64,000 nucleotides of DNA from Rhizobium acidisoli (GCF_002531755.2 NZ_CP034998.1:4284501-4348500), one strand, 5' to 3'; shown: positions 45,944 to 55,035, counted from the first letter of the stretch. Numbers and translations: made by a program. The notes: a model not told the origin generated them from the letters alone.

Positions 45944-45965
45944 GATGGTTCCGTCAGTTCGACTT

Positions 45966-46015
45966 AGAGCATGATGCCGAAAAGTGTGAGCGGTTTTCGG
46001 ACGACATCATGCTCT
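45966..46015. repeat. 50-bp rhizobial palindrome (AGAGCATGAT arms)
   Basis: AGAGCATGAT and ATCATGCTCT are perfect arms around AAAAGTGTGAGCGGTTTTCGG. The core matches the other copies. It lies upstream of pheA and downstream of kdsB. Confidence 0.75.
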
Positions 46016-46029
46016 AACTCTTTAATTGA

Positions 46030-46077
46030 GAACAGGATTCAGATTTTAGGCCAACCGAGCCTAAAATCATCCTGTTC
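46030..46077. repeat. nested inverted repeat overlapping the kdsB end
   Basis: GAACAGGAT and ATCCTGTTC form the outer arms, and GATTTTAGG with CCTAAAATC form the inner ones, around CCAACCGAG. It includes the last codons and stop of kdsB (stop at 46067-46069), so it could also end that transcript. Its core differs from the GTGTGNAGCGG family. Confidence 0.7.
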
Positions 46078-46822
46078 TGGCGGAGAGGATGCGCCGCGCT
46101 TTTTCGAGATCGGCGGGAGTATCGACACCGAGCGGAACCGTGTCAACGATCTCGGCGTCGATGCGCATGCCGGCCTCCAGCGCCCGCAGCTGCTCCAGCG
46201 CTTCGCGCCTTTCGAGCGTCGAAGGCCCAAGCGAAACGAACCGTTCCAGGGCGGCGCGCCGATAAGCGTAGAGGCCGATATGGTGGTAGAGCGGTCCCTT
46301 GCCGTAAGGTGCGGTCGCGCGCGTGAAATAGAGCCCGCGCAGTCGGGTGTCGGAAACGGGCGAGCCGACGACCTTGACGATGTGCGGCGCGGTTTTGTCC
46401 TCTTCATTATCGATTTCGGTCGTCAGCGTGCCGATATCGACCGCCTCATTCTCGAGAGGGCGCAAAGCGGCGCGCACGGTTTCCGGATCGATCGTCGGCA
46501 GATCGCCCTGGACGTTGACGATGAATTTCGCTTTGCCGGCAGGATCGACTTTCTGCAGCGCCTCGAAGATCCGATCGGAACCCGATTGATGATCGCTGCT
46601 GGTCATGACGACTTCGAATCCGGCGGCAGAAACCGCATCGAACACCCTGGTGTCGTCGACGGCGACGACGACGCGGCCGATGGCTGCCTCTTGGGCGCGC
46701 ATCGCCACCTGGACGATCATCGGCAGCCCGCAAATATCGGCGAGCGGCTTGCCCGGAAGCCGGGTGGAGGCCATCCGCGCCGGGATCAGTACGAGCACAC
46801 CGTCTAAATTTGAATCACTCAT
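46067..46822 (-). CDS. kdsB: 3-deoxy-manno-octulosonate cytidylyltransferase
   Basis: KdsB activates Kdo as CMP-Kdo for lipopolysaccharide inner core synthesis. The 251-residue protein begins with [21 protein letters not shown], the nucleotidyltransferase signature. [14 protein letters not shown] and [14 protein letters not shown] (Mg2+ site) follow, and then [19 protein letters not shown]. Length is standard. The end of the gene overlaps a nested palindrome, and pheA follows on the same strand. Confidence 0.94.
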   Translation of the reverse strand: MSDSNLDGVLVLIPARMASTRLPGKPLADICGLPMIVQVAMRAQEAAIGRVVVAVDDTRVFDAVSAAGFEVVMTSSDHQSGSDRIFEALQKVDPAGKAKFIVNVQGDLPTIDPETVRAALRPLENEAVDIGTLTTEIDNEEDKTAPHIVKVVGSPVSDTRLRGLYFTRATAPYGKGPLYHHIGLYAYRRAALERFVSLGPSTLERREALEQLRALEAGMRIDAEIVDTVPLGVDTPADLEKARRILSARTG

Positions 46823-46975
46823 TGGTCGGGCCTTCTATTCCGGGCTGAAAAGTGTCAAAAAGTCTCACGCACAAGACCATTTAGACAGTTGCAACGATCA
46901 GCCAAAAGACATAGGTTCCGCGCGATTTCAAGATGGTCCGGTTATGGTCTGCCGGCTGCAAGGGGAGCATTGCAG

Positions 46976-47542
46976 ATGAATTCATACGTCAATACGGCCG
47001 TGGGGGCACTGCTCGGAACGATTTTCGTTCTGATGTCGGTCTCTATCGCGTCCGAAGGGATCTTCCATTCCGAAGCACCGGAAAAGGAAGGTTTCGCGAT
47101 CGTTGCCGAAGAGGCGCCCGCCGCTGGTGGCGAAGCTGCGCCTGCCGCTGCTGCCGTTCCGATCGCGCAATTGCTCGCTTCTGCCGATGCCAAGGCCGGT
47201 GAAACGGTCTTCAAGAAGTGTCAGGCCTGTCATGACGGCACCAAAGGGGGACCGAACAAGGTCGGTCCCAACCTCTTTGGTGTCGTAGATCGCCCGATCG
47301 CCTCGCATGAAGGTTTCGGCTATTCCGCCGCCATGAAGGATTTCTCCAAGGGCAGCAGCGAGAAGTGGACTTTCGAATTCCTCAACAAGTTCCTGATGGC
47401 GCCGAAGAAGGACGTTCCCGGCACTGCCATGGGCTTTGCCGGTCTGGCGAAGGATCAGGACCGCGCCAACGTCATCCTCTACCTGCACACGCTCGCCGAT
47501 TCGCCGGTGCCGCTGCCGGACCCGAAGACCGCGACGCAGTGA
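46976..47542 (+). CDS. cycM: membrane-anchored cytochrome c (CycM type)
   Basis: This class I cytochrome c has 188 residues, fixed to the membrane by an N-terminal helix ([20 protein letters not shown], about residues 7-26). An Ala/Glu-rich linker follows, then the haem domain with CQACHDG (CxxCH) and [22 protein letters not shown] candidate axial Met is in [17 protein letters not shown]. CycM-type proteins feed electrons to the terminal oxidase in rhizobia. The ATG at 46976 places the helix at the N terminus. A clear terminator follows. Confidence 0.88.
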   Translation: MNSYVNTAVGALLGTIFVLMSVSIASEGIFHSEAPEKEGFAIVAEEAPAAGGEAAPAAAAVPIAQLLASADAKAGETVFKKCQACHDGTKGGPNKVGPNLFGVVDRPIASHEGFGYSAAMKDFSKGSSEKWTFEFLNKFLMAPKKDVPGTAMGFAGLAKDQDRANVILYLHTLADSPVPLPDPKTATQ

Positions 47543-47570
47543 CGCGGACGGAATGATCGCATCTCATGAA

Positions 47571-47597
47571 AGCCCGGCCCGCGAAGCCGGGCTTTTT
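47571..47597 (+). terminator. intrinsic terminator of cycM
   Basis: AGCCCGGC and GCCGGGCT pair around a 7-base loop and are followed by TTTTT. It begins 29 bases after the cytochrome stop codon. Confidence 0.88.
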
Positions 47598-47618
47598 GCT
47601 ATGCGGAGGGCCGTTTAA

Positions 47619-47663
47619 GCATGTCGCGTAAAAGTGTGGAGCGGTTTTGCGACAACGACCTGC
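47619..47663. repeat. rhizobial intergenic palindrome
   Basis: GCATGTCG is followed by the core AAAAGTGTGGAGCGGTTTTG and by CGACCTGC, a right arm with one change. It lies between convergent cycM and AEC transporter genes, directly after the cycM terminator. Confidence 0.7.
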
Positions 47664-47717
47664 GAGAAAATAAAGACCTAAAGCGCAAGGAACGAATCTG
47701 TAAGATCGTGATGCGCT

Positions 47718-48665
47718 TTAGGCACCTAGGAAATAGGCCCAGAGCGAGACCGTGATGGCGCCGAGCGCCGTCGTCACCGTGATCGTCGAGGCAGCAATAC
47801 TATGGCCGACGCCGAATCGGTTGGCGATCAGCCAGGCGTTGACGCCTGTGGGCACCGAGGATGTCAGCACAATCGCCGCCGTCCATTCCGGGCTGAGGCC
47901 GAGGAGATGGCTCGCCGCCCACACGCAGCCGGGCAGCAGCAGCAGCTTCAAGCTCGATGTGACGCTGGCGATGCCGAGATTGCCGGAAATGCCGTATTTC
48001 TCCAGCGCCATGCCGAGCGAGATCAGCGCCGCCGGGCCGGCAATGCCGGCGATCTGCTTGACGACAGTTTCGAGCGTTACCGGCATGGTGAGGCCGGAAA
48101 GATGCATGGCCATGCCGGCCGCAAGCCCGATCACCAGCGGGTTTCGCACGAGATTGACGGCGATCTGGCGAAGCACCAGCACCATGCTGCGATCGCTCTT
48201 GCCGGCGATCTTGCGTTCGGCATGCTCCATCAGCACCGTGCCGGCGACCATCATCACCGGCAGATGCACGGCAAGCAGGATCGACAGCGCCACCAGCCCT
48301 TCATCGCCGACAGTGCGCTCGACCAGCGGCAGGCCGATGAAGATATTATTGGCGAAAGCCGAGGAAACGCCGGCCAGTACGCCGATCCGTTCGTCGCGGC
48401 CGAAGAGGCGAGTGGCGGCGATATGGCCGGTCGCCCAGGTAATGGCAACGCCGGAGAAATAAACGATCCACAGCCGGAAAGGCGAGGCGCCGTGAAAATC
48501 CGCCTCGGCGATGGTGCGGAAGAGCAGCAGCGGCACGGCGATCTTGAAGACGAATTCACTGAGCGCTTCGCCGACATTCGATGCCATCAAGCCGCTGCGG
48601 ACGATCACCCAGCCGATGAGGATGAGGATGAAGATGGGAAGAACGTCGAGAATGATGGCTGACAT
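47718..48665 (-). CDS. AEC (auxin efflux carrier) family transporter
   Basis: This inner-membrane transporter of 315 residues has about ten hydrophobic helices in two halves. It begins AIILDVLPIFILILIGWVIVR and contains SSAFANNIFIGLPLVERTVGDE in the first half, and the GPAALISLGMAL segment with a second-half TSSVPTGVNAWLIANRFGVG. These correspond to the AEC repeats. Bacterial members transport malonate or other organic acids; the substrate here is unknown. It is divergent from the adenosine kinase gene. Confidence 0.85.
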   Translation of the reverse strand: MSAIILDVLPIFILILIGWVIVRSGLMASNVGEALSEFVFKIAVPLLLFRTIAEADFHGASPFRLWIVYFSGVAITWATGHIAATRLFGRDERIGVLAGVSSAFANNIFIGLPLVERTVGDEGLVALSILLAVHLPVMMVAGTVLMEHAERKIAGKSDRSMVLVLRQIAVNLVRNPLVIGLAAGMAMHLSGLTMPVTLETVVKQIAGIAGPAALISLGMALEKYGISGNLGIASVTSSLKLLLLPGCVWAASHLLGLSPEWTAAIVLTSSVPTGVNAWLIANRFGVGHSIAASTITVTTALGAITVSLWAYFLGA

Positions 48666-49139
48666 GGGGGAAGCTGCTTTGCGCGGGGGAGTGTCGCACC
48701 TCTACCGCATAATTCCGTAAATCGGAATCGATTTAAGGATAAATAATGCAGCTCTTGAAACCGCTGCAGCAGCAAACGGCTTGGATTGAAGAGCCGATCG
48801 CCGCCGATCCGGCGGCATCCGAGAAGCAAAAAAAGCGGGCACAGCCCGCTTTTCCGCTCCGGCCTTGCCGGAGCGATCGCGAAGCTGCCAGTTCATCCGT
48901 GGTCAGCATCGCGTCAGTAAGATCGAGGGGTTCATCCCTCGTGCGTCCGGCTGCAACTGAAAGCTGCTCATGCCGGTCTTCTCGCGACTATATCTAGATT
49001 TCGAAAGTGACAGGGGCATGACGAACAAGCGGCAGTTTTGCGAAGAAATAGATGCGCCATCCACCATTTATCCTTCCAAACCGCGGAAATTTCGCTAAGA
49101 CCGAACCCCGGCTATCACAAATCCGGGACTCCCCATTTC
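48666..49139. other. divergent intergenic region with terminator
   Basis: This 474-base stretch lies between the AEC gene (minus) and adenosine kinase (plus). It contains a strong bidirectional hairpin at 48829-48854 and a 20-nt segment (48886-48905) that recurs at 63331. No convincing ORF was found. The minus-strand order of segment then terminator suggests a short transcript; see findings. Confidence 0.5.
48829..48854. terminator. bidirectional intrinsic terminator
   Basis: AAAAGCGGGC and GCCCGCTTTT pair around a 2-4 base loop (ACA). The minus-strand T-run is seven bases long, so it is strongest in that direction. No annotated minus-strand gene precedes it, which implies an unannotated transcript from about 48.9-49.0 kb. 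Confidence 0.75.
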
Positions 49140-50132
49140 ATGACAAGATTCGATGTTCTGACAGTCGGCAACGCAATCGTGGACATCATTGCCCGTTGCG
49201 ACGACCAGTTCCTCATTGACAACCAGATCACCAAGGCGGCGATGAACCTCATCGATGCCGAGCGGGCCGAACTGTTGTATTCGCGCATGGGGCCGGCGCT
49301 CGAAGCCTCCGGCGGCAGCGCCGGCAACACGGCTGCGGGCGTTGCCAACCTCGGCGGTAAGGCCGCTTATTTCGGCAATGTTGCCGCTGATCAGCTGGGT
49401 GACATCTTCACCCACGACATCCGCGCCCAGGGCGTCCACTACCAGACGAAGCCCAAGGGAACCTTCCCGCCGACGGCGCGCTCGATGATCTTCGTCACCG
49501 AGGACGGCGAGCGTTCGATGAACACCTATCTCGGCGCCTGCGTCGAGCTCGGGCCGGAGGACGTCGAGGCCGACGTCGTGGCTAACGCCAAGGTCACCTA
49601 TTTCGAAGGTTATCTCTGGGATCCGCCGCGCGCCAAGGAAGCGATCCTCGATTGCGCCCGTATTGCCCATGAAAACGGCCGGGAAGTGTCGATGACGCTG
49701 TCCGACAGCTTCTGCGTCGGCCGCTATCGCGGTGAATTCCTCGATCTGATGCGCTCCGGCAAGATCGATATCGTCTTCGCCAATCGCCAGGAAGCGCTGT
49801 CGCTCTATGAAACCGATGATTTCGAAGAGGCGCTGAACAGGATCGCTGCCGATTGCAAGATCGCCGCCGTGACCATGAGCGAGGATGGCGCCGTCATCCT
49901 GAAGGGCCGCGAGCGTTATTACGTCGATGCGATCAGGATCAGGGAAGTCGTCGATACCACGGGCGCCGGCGATCTCTTCGCCTCCGGCTTTCTCTATGGC
50001 TATACGCAGGGACGCTCTCTGGAAGATTGTGGCAAGCTCGGCTGCCTCGCCGCCGGCATCGTTATCCAGCAGATCGGCCCGCGCCCGATGACCTCGCTGT
50101 CCGAGGCCGCCAAGCAGGCTGGGCTTATTTGA
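49140..50132 (+). CDS. adenosine kinase (PfkB family)
   Basis: This carbohydrate/purine kinase of the PfkB fold has 330 residues. It has VLTVGNAIVDIIARCDDQF near the start, the substrate-binding LEASGGSAGNTAAGVANLGG (Gly-rich) and the catalytic base segment VVDTTGAGDLFASGFLYG with DTxGAGD near residue 265. The similarity is closest to prokaryotic adenosine kinases; ribokinase or inosine kinase specificity cannot be excluded. The ATG at 49140 is preferred over a 34-codon upstream extension. It is convergent with the SH3-protein gene, overlapping it by eight bases. Confidence 0.88.
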   Translation: MTRFDVLTVGNAIVDIIARCDDQFLIDNQITKAAMNLIDAERAELLYSRMGPALEASGGSAGNTAAGVANLGGKAAYFGNVAADQLGDIFTHDIRAQGVHYQTKPKGTFPPTARSMIFVTEDGERSMNTYLGACVELGPEDVEADVVANAKVTYFEGYLWDPPRAKEAILDCARIAHENGREVSMTLSDSFCVGRYRGEFLDLMRSGKIDIVFANRQEALSLYETDDFEEALNRIAADCKIAAVTMSEDGAVILKGRERYYVDAIRIREVVDTTGAGDLFASGFLYGYTQGRSLEDCGKLGCLAAGIVIQQIGPRPMTSLSEAAKQAGLI

Positions 50133-50664
50133 AGGCTTCGCCGGGATAGGCGCCCCAGATTTCCGACTGCGCCACCCAGCCGGAGGCGCCGTCGGTTTCG
50201 GCGCGGCACCAGTCGCCGTTGCATTCGCCGATCGTCAGCATCACGCCGGGTTCCAACTTGGCGACGATCGACGCGGAGGGCAGCGCCTCGCGGCGCAGAT
50301 TGACGAAGACGCCCTTGGCCTTCGTTTTCATCCACGGAGCGGCGATCGCCGCGCGCTGGCCTGACAGCAGCGACTGGTTGACCCAGCCTTCGGTGCCGTC
50401 GGCATCGCGGATGCGGCGCCAGTTGTCGTATTCCTGGATGATCTCCACCGGCAATCCGGATTTCAGATACATCCACGAAACGGCATAATCCGTTCCCGGG
50501 CCGATGCGCAGGTTGACGCGCTTGGATTTCAGCGTGACGAAACGCGGCAATGGCAGCCCGCTTGGCCCCTTGGCGGCCTGCGCATGGGCCAATTCGACGG
50601 TTCCCATGGATGCGGCCAGAGCGATGGCAAGGGCAAGGCAGGACTTCAGGACTTTGCTGCGCAT
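50125..50664 (-). CDS. SH3-domain periplasmic protein
   Basis: This exported protein of 179 residues has a signal peptide (MRSKVLKSCLALAIALAASM, ending near AHAQA). It carries two bacterial SH3-like (SH3b/YgiM type) repeats: LKSKRVNLRIGPGTDYAVSWM and VFVNLRREALPSASIVAKLE, each followed by the W-R/D-G turn, and cysteines in GECNGDWCRAE. SH3b domains often bind cell-wall peptides. The start at 50664 gives the signal peptide, while a 226-residue ORF would add non-conserved sequence. Its end overlaps adenosine kinase by 8 bases. Confidence 0.8.
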   Translation of the reverse strand: MRSKVLKSCLALAIALAASMGTVELAHAQAAKGPSGLPLPRFVTLKSKRVNLRIGPGTDYAVSWMYLKSGLPVEIIQEYDNWRRIRDADGTEGWVNQSLLSGQRAAIAAPWMKTKAKGVFVNLRREALPSASIVAKLEPGVMLTIGECNGDWCRAETDGASGWVAQSEIWGAYPGEAFK

Positions 50665-50848
50665 GGAAGTTTCCGTTTGCTCGAATTCGCGGGCAGGCCC
50701 GGCCTGTTCGCGGTCCGGGCTCTGACATTCCCCACCTGCACCGCGAGTTTTGTTTGTCTTCGCGTGCGGGTCTGGTAGAAAATGCCCGGATGGGAAAATT
50801 ATCACCCCTCTTGGTTAAAGACCTCTGAACAAGGCACCACAGCCAGCC

Positions 50849-51850
50849 ATGACAGCGAAGAAAAAACCGAAGGTCTATATCACCCGCAAGCTGCCCGATG
50901 CCGTCGAAACGCGCATGCGCGAGCTGTTCGACGCCGAGCTTAACATCGACGACGCGCCGCGCTCCGTGCCCGAGCTGATCGCCGCCGTCAGGACCGCCGA
51001 CGTGCTGGTGCCGACCGTCACCGATCGCATCGATGCGGCGCTGATCGATGAGGCGGGGCCGCAGATGAAGCTGATTGCGAGCTTCTCCAACGGCACCGAC
51101 CATATCGACGTCGAGGCGGCGGCGCGCAAGGGCATCACCGTCACCAACACGCCGAACGTCCTAACCGAGGATACCGCCGATATGACCATGGCGCTCATTC
51201 TCGCGGTTCCGAGACGGCTCGGCGAAGGCGCGCGCGTGCTCACCGACAAGCCCGGCGAATGGGCCGGCTGGTCTCCGACCTGGATGCTCGGCCGGCGTAT
51301 TCACGGCAAACGCATCGGCATCGTCGGCATGGGCCGCATCGGCACTGCGGTCGCCCGCCGCGCCAAGGCTTTCGGCCTGTCGATCCACTACCACAACCGC
51401 AAGCGCGTCAATCCGGCCGTCGAGGACGAGTTGGAAGCGACCTATTGGGAAAGCCTCGACCAGATGCTCGCCCGCGTCGACATCGTTTCGGTCAATTGCC
51501 CGTCGACGCCGGCAACCTTCCACCTGATTTCGGCGCGCCGGCTGGCGCTGCTGCAGCCGACGGCCTATCTCGTCAATACCGCGCGCGGCGACGTCGTCGA
51601 TGAAGCTGCGCTGATCAAGTCGTTGAGGGAGGGGCGGATCGCCGGCGCCGGCCTCGACGTCTTCGAAAACGAGCCCGCCGTCAATCCGAAGCTCGTCAAG
51701 CTCGCCAATGAGGGCAAGGTCGTGCTGCTGCCGCATATGAGTTCGGCGACGATCGAGGGCCGCATCGACATGGGCGATAAGGTCATCATCAATATCCGCA
51801 CCTTCATCGACGGTCACAGGCCGCCGAACCGGGTGCTGCCCGGCCGCTGA
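50849..51850 (+). CDS. 2-hydroxyacid dehydrogenase (glyoxylate reductase type)
   Basis: This D-2-hydroxyacid dehydrogenase of 333 residues uses NAD(P)H. The dinucleotide site is IGIVGMGRIGTAVARRAKAF (near residues 154-173), the catalytic Arg is in NTARGDVVDEAAL (near 243), the Glu lies in the FENEPAVN block (near 270), and the His in LLPHMSSATIEGR (near 295). It resembles glyoxylate/hydroxypyruvate reductases (GyaR). A GAAGAAAAAACC leader precedes the N terminus TAKKKPKVYITR. The physiological substrate is not settled by sequence. Confidence 0.9.
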   Translation: MTAKKKPKVYITRKLPDAVETRMRELFDAELNIDDAPRSVPELIAAVRTADVLVPTVTDRIDAALIDEAGPQMKLIASFSNGTDHIDVEAAARKGITVTNTPNVLTEDTADMTMALILAVPRRLGEGARVLTDKPGEWAGWSPTWMLGRRIHGKRIGIVGMGRIGTAVARRAKAFGLSIHYHNRKRVNPAVEDELEATYWESLDQMLARVDIVSVNCPSTPATFHLISARRLALLQPTAYLVNTARGDVVDEAALIKSLREGRIAGAGLDVFENEPAVNPKLVKLANEGKVVLLPHMSSATIEGRIDMGDKVIINIRTFIDGHRPPNRVLPGR

Positions 51851-51863
51851 AGCCAAGCTGGAG

Positions 51864-52352
51864 TCAGGCGACCTCGATCTGAGGCGCAAGGGTCTTGCGC
51901 ATCTCGACGAAGGTCGTCCTGGCAAAGCCCGGATGCGCCTTCTCGGCGGTTCTCGAAAATCCCCAGGCGGCGAAGACGGCGTGATTGTCGGTGAGCTCGA
52001 TGCGCGTCTCCAGCCGCAAGGCGGGAAGGCCAAGCCTTGCGGCCGTTTCCTCGGCAATCGCCAGCAGCCGCTTGCCGAGACCCTTGCCCTGGACTTCAGG
52101 CAGAACGGCGAGCTTGCCGACATAGAGACAATCGGCCTCCGGCCTGAGGAACAGGCAGCCGACCAGCTTTCCGTCATCGACGGCGGCATGACCGATCTCG
52201 GCTCTTGCCTTTTCGGCCAGCGACTCTGCCGTCAGCGTCAGCGCCGAGGATGGCGGATCGATCCTGCCGTTCATCGAGGCGAAGGCGGTGAGGATCAGTG
52301 CGAGCAACTCGTCCCAGCGCGTGAAATTATGATCAAGAGGAAAAAACGTCAT
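51864..52352 (-). CDS. GNAT family N-acetyltransferase
   Basis: This acetyltransferase of 162 residues has acetyl-CoA-binding VLPEVQGKGLGKRLLAIAEE (R/Q-x-x-G-x-G) and C-terminal LRLETRIELTDNHAVFAAWGF and SRTAEKAHPGFARTTFVEMR. It is the last gene of the recF-moeB-GNAT operon; its start overlaps the moeB stop (ATGA). The acceptor is unknown. Confidence 0.87.
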   Translation of the reverse strand: MTFFPLDHNFTRWDELLALILTAFASMNGRIDPPSSALTLTAESLAEKARAEIGHAAVDDGKLVGCLFLRPEADCLYVGKLAVLPEVQGKGLGKRLLAIAEETAARLGLPALRLETRIELTDNHAVFAAWGFSRTAEKAHPGFARTTFVEMRKTLAPQIEVA

Positions 52353-53173
52353 CCGGCCTGTCTTTGTGTTGTGCCGCGTCTTTTGTAGCGGACCGTGTCG
52401 AACCGGGCCGAGAGCGCGTCATAGAGCAGCAGCCGTCCGACCAGCGGCTCTCCGGTGCCGGTGACGAGCTTGATCGCTTCCATGGCCATCATCGTGCCGA
52501 TGACGCCGGTGAGCGCGCCGATGACCCCGGCCTCGGCGCAGGCGGGAATGAGCCCCGCCGGCGGCGCTTCCGGAAAGAGATCTCGATATCGGGGGTTGGG
52601 CGTCCCGTCCTCGGCGCTCTCATAGGGTTTGAGAACTGTCAGCGAACCGTCGAAGCGCCCGACGGCGCCGCTGACAAGCGGAAGGCGGGCTTCCTCAGCC
52701 GCATCGGCGGCGGCATAACGCGTGTCGAAATTGTCGGAGCCGTCGATCAGCAGATCGAAGCCGGAGAGCTGCCGGCCGGCGGTCTCAGCGGAAAAGCGCT
52801 CCTCGAAGCGGATCAGCCGGACATGCGGATTGAGCCTGGCGATGGCGAAGGCGGCACTTTCCGTCTTCAATTCGCCGATCGTGCCGGAATCATGGATCAC
52901 CTGGCGCTGCAGGTTCGACAGCGACACCCGGTCGTCGTCGACGATACCGAGCGTGCCGATCCCGGCTGCGGCCAGATATTGCAGCACCGGCGCACCGAGG
53001 CCGCCTGCGCCGATCACCAGCACACGGGCGGCTTTCAACTTCTGTTGACCCGCGCCGCCGATTTCCGGGAGCAGGATGTGACGGTGATAACGGGCGATTT
53101 CGTCGGGGCTGAGCGGTTCCATGGCGCCGATCTTATCATGGCGCTCGATACCGGGAAAAGCCGCCTCCGTCAT
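52349..53173 (-). CDS. moeB: MoeB/ThiF-family adenylyltransferase
   Basis: MoeB-like proteins adenylate the C terminus of a small sulfur carrier (MoaD or ThiS). The 274-residue protein has the ATP site VLVIGAGGLGAPVLQYLAAAG (residues about 49-69), then DDDRVSLSNLQRQVIHDSG and LLIDGSDNFDTRYAAADAA. The usual zinc-binding CxxC pairs are missing: the region reads RYRDLFPEAPPAGLIPACAE, keeping one cysteine. It is coupled to recF upstream and the GNAT gene downstream by ATGA overlaps. A start at ATG 53122 is possible. Carrier-protein partner is not in the window. Confidence 0.87.
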   Translation of the reverse strand: MTEAAFPGIERHDKIGAMEPLSPDEIARYHRHILLPEIGGAGQQKLKAARVLVIGAGGLGAPVLQYLAAAGIGTLGIVDDDRVSLSNLQRQVIHDSGTIGELKTESAAFAIARLNPHVRLIRFEERFSAETAGRQLSGFDLLIDGSDNFDTRYAAADAAEEARLPLVSGAVGRFDGSLTVLKPYESAEDGTPNPRYRDLFPEAPPAGLIPACAEAGVIGALTGVIGTMMAMEAIKLVTGTGEPLVGRLLLYDALSARFDTVRYKRRGTTQRQAG

Positions 53174-54294
53174 TCGAATACCTTTCCGTCGGCCACCGTG
53201 AAGACCTGAGCCCTGTCGCCCAACGCCGAAAACATCGCGCGATCGGTTCCGGTCATGAAGGCCTGGCCGCCCAGCCCGTCGATGAGGTCGAACAGCGCGG
53301 CGCGGCGGCCCTCGTCGAGATGGGCGGCGATCTCGTCGAGCAGTAGGATCGGCGCGTGGCCGGTGAGATTGCCGACGAGGCGCGCATGCGCAAGCACCAG
53401 GCCGACAAGCAGCGCCTTTTGCTCGCCGGTGGAGCAGCGCTCCGCCTCCATCGCCTTTTCCCGGTGGTGCACGATAAGATCGGCCCGGTGTGGCCCGTCA
53501 AGCGTGCGCCCCGCGCCGGCGTCGCGGTAGCGGCTCTCTGAAAGCATGGCCGCATAATCGTCTTCGAGATCGACCGAGGGGCGCGAAAATTGTCCGTCCA
53601 TGAAGCCGGAAAGCTGCAGCGATGCCGAAGGGAAGGGCGACGTCTCGCGCGTTTCCTCGATCAGCCGGGTCAGCAGGCCGAGCATCTCCTGCCGGGCGAG
53701 CGCCATGGCAATGCCGAGGTTGGCCATCTGTTCCTCGATGCCGGCAAGCCAGGAGGGGTCGAAGCGGCCTTCATCGAGCAATTTGTTGCGGCTGCGCATG
53801 GCGCGCTCGAAATCGCTGGCGCGACGGCCATGGGCGGGATCGAGCGACAGCACCAGCCGGTCGAGAAAGCGGCGCCGGTCGGAGGAGGCGCCGGTAAAGA
53901 GGCCGTCCATCGCCGGTGTCAGCCAGAGAAGGCGCAGATGGTCGGTAAGTTCGTCTGCGGTCTTGGCCTGGGTACCGTTGATCCGCAGCCTGCGGGCCGT
54001 GGTCTCCTCGCCCGTTTCAATACCGGTGCCGATTTCGACTTCGCCTTCCATGCCGTCGAGTGCCGCGAAGATCGAAAAACCGCCGGCCGCGCCGACGCGG
54101 GTAATGTCGCCATAGGCGGCGCGGCGTAAGCCGCGGCCGGGCGAAAGCAGCGAGACCGCCTCCATGAGATTGGTCTTGCCGGCGCCGTTGTCTCCCGTCA
54201 GCACGGCGTGGCGGCCGTCAAGGTCAAGCGCCGCCGCCGCATAATTGCGGAAGTCTGTCAGCTTCAGGCGGGAAAGAGAAACCTTGTGCGGCAT
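53170..54294 (-). CDS. recF: DNA replication and repair protein RecF
   Basis: RecF is the SMC-like ATPase that directs RecA loading at gaps with RecO and RecR (recR is in this window at 38292). The 374 residues contain RLKLTDFRNYAAAALDLDGR, the Walker A VLTGDNGAGKTNLMEAVSLLSPG (near residues 31-54), the signature motif STGEQKALLVGLVLAHARLV and Walker B APILLLDEIAAHLDEGRR. The start at MPHKVS matches family length; a 13-residue upstream extension is unlikely. It heads an operon with moeB and a GNAT gene. Confidence 0.96.
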   Translation of the reverse strand: MPHKVSLSRLKLTDFRNYAAAALDLDGRHAVLTGDNGAGKTNLMEAVSLLSPGRGLRRAAYGDITRVGAAGGFSIFAALDGMEGEVEIGTGIETGEETTARRLRINGTQAKTADELTDHLRLLWLTPAMDGLFTGASSDRRRFLDRLVLSLDPAHGRRASDFERAMRSRNKLLDEGRFDPSWLAGIEEQMANLGIAMALARQEMLGLLTRLIEETRETSPFPSASLQLSGFMDGQFSRPSVDLEDDYAAMLSESRYRDAGAGRTLDGPHRADLIVHHREKAMEAERCSTGEQKALLVGLVLAHARLVGNLTGHAPILLLDEIAAHLDEGRRAALFDLIDGLGGQAFMTGTDRAMFSALGDRAQVFTVADGKVFE

Positions 54295-54669
54295 CGAATG
54301 TCCGGAATCGTGAAGCGTGACAGCTAAGCCCAAGCGGCGTTGATGGCAAGGCTCGCAACTTCGCTGCCGTGGATCATTGGTGCTGCCCTCGGTGCGGGAT
54401 GAGCTCCAGGCACGATGCAGCGCGGAACCAACTTCTCAATGAAAATACAACCTGGGGGAGGACGTTCCGGAGCCGCCCGGGCGCTGTGGCCGGGAGTTTA
54501 TTTGAGTGTCTGCGAACCCGGTATATTCGGGCTTCTGCCACAATCTTCGCGGCCAACTGACGCTACGTAAAGCCCAAAAAAAGTTGGTTGAATTTTGCAA
54601 CTGTAGGGTTGAGTTATCCTCTGAAACCGATATGGTAAACGAACTGTTTATGTATCAGAGAGTGATGAA
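54295..54669. other. divergent intergenic region, 375 bases
   Basis: This region separates recF (minus) from the XRE-type regulator (plus). It should hold both promoters. I see no terminator, repeat or RNA gene. A sequence near 54640 (GGTAAACGAACTGTTTATG) is a loose inverted repeat that might be an operator for the adjacent regulator. Confidence 0.4.
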
Positions 54670-55035
54670 GTGCCAGATCCGGTTGATATTATCGTTGGTC
54701 GCAACGTAAGACAGTTTCGCGCCCTTCGCCGTGTGTCCCAGCTCGAGCTTGGCGAAGCACTCGGATTGACGTTCCAGCAGATTCAGAAATACGAAAAAGG
54801 GACGAACCGCGTTTCCGCCAGCAAGCTGCATCAGATCGCAGTTTTTCTCGATGTGGAGATCTCCGCTCTTTTCGAGGGAGCCGGCATGTCGCAATTCGGC
54901 AGCCGTATCGAACTCAGCCCCGACGCCTATGCGCTCGCGCTGAGCTACGACAGACTGAACTCATCGGCGGGCAAGGAAGCGGTCAAGACCATCGTCACGA
55001 TCATGAGTGGGGAAACGGCCGAAAACGCCGCCTGA
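54670..55035 (+). CDS. XRE-family transcriptional regulator (PraR-like)
   Basis: This helix-turn-helix regulator of 121 residues opens with VGRNVRQFRALRRVSQLELG, GLTFQQIQKYEKGTNRVSAS and LHQIAVFLDVEISALFEGAG, a standard HTH_3 domain occupying residues 10-70. The remaining 45 residues are helical and acidic. It looks like the PraR/SinR-like regulators of rhizobia. It probably controls biofilm or attachment genes if a true PraR, but that identity is not proven. The start is GTG 54670, with the ribosome site weak. Confidence 0.82.
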   Translation: MPDPVDIIVGRNVRQFRALRRVSQLELGEALGLTFQQIQKYEKGTNRVSASKLHQIAVFLDVEISALFEGAGMSQFGSRIELSPDAYALALSYDRLNSSAGKEAVKTIVTIMSGETAENAA

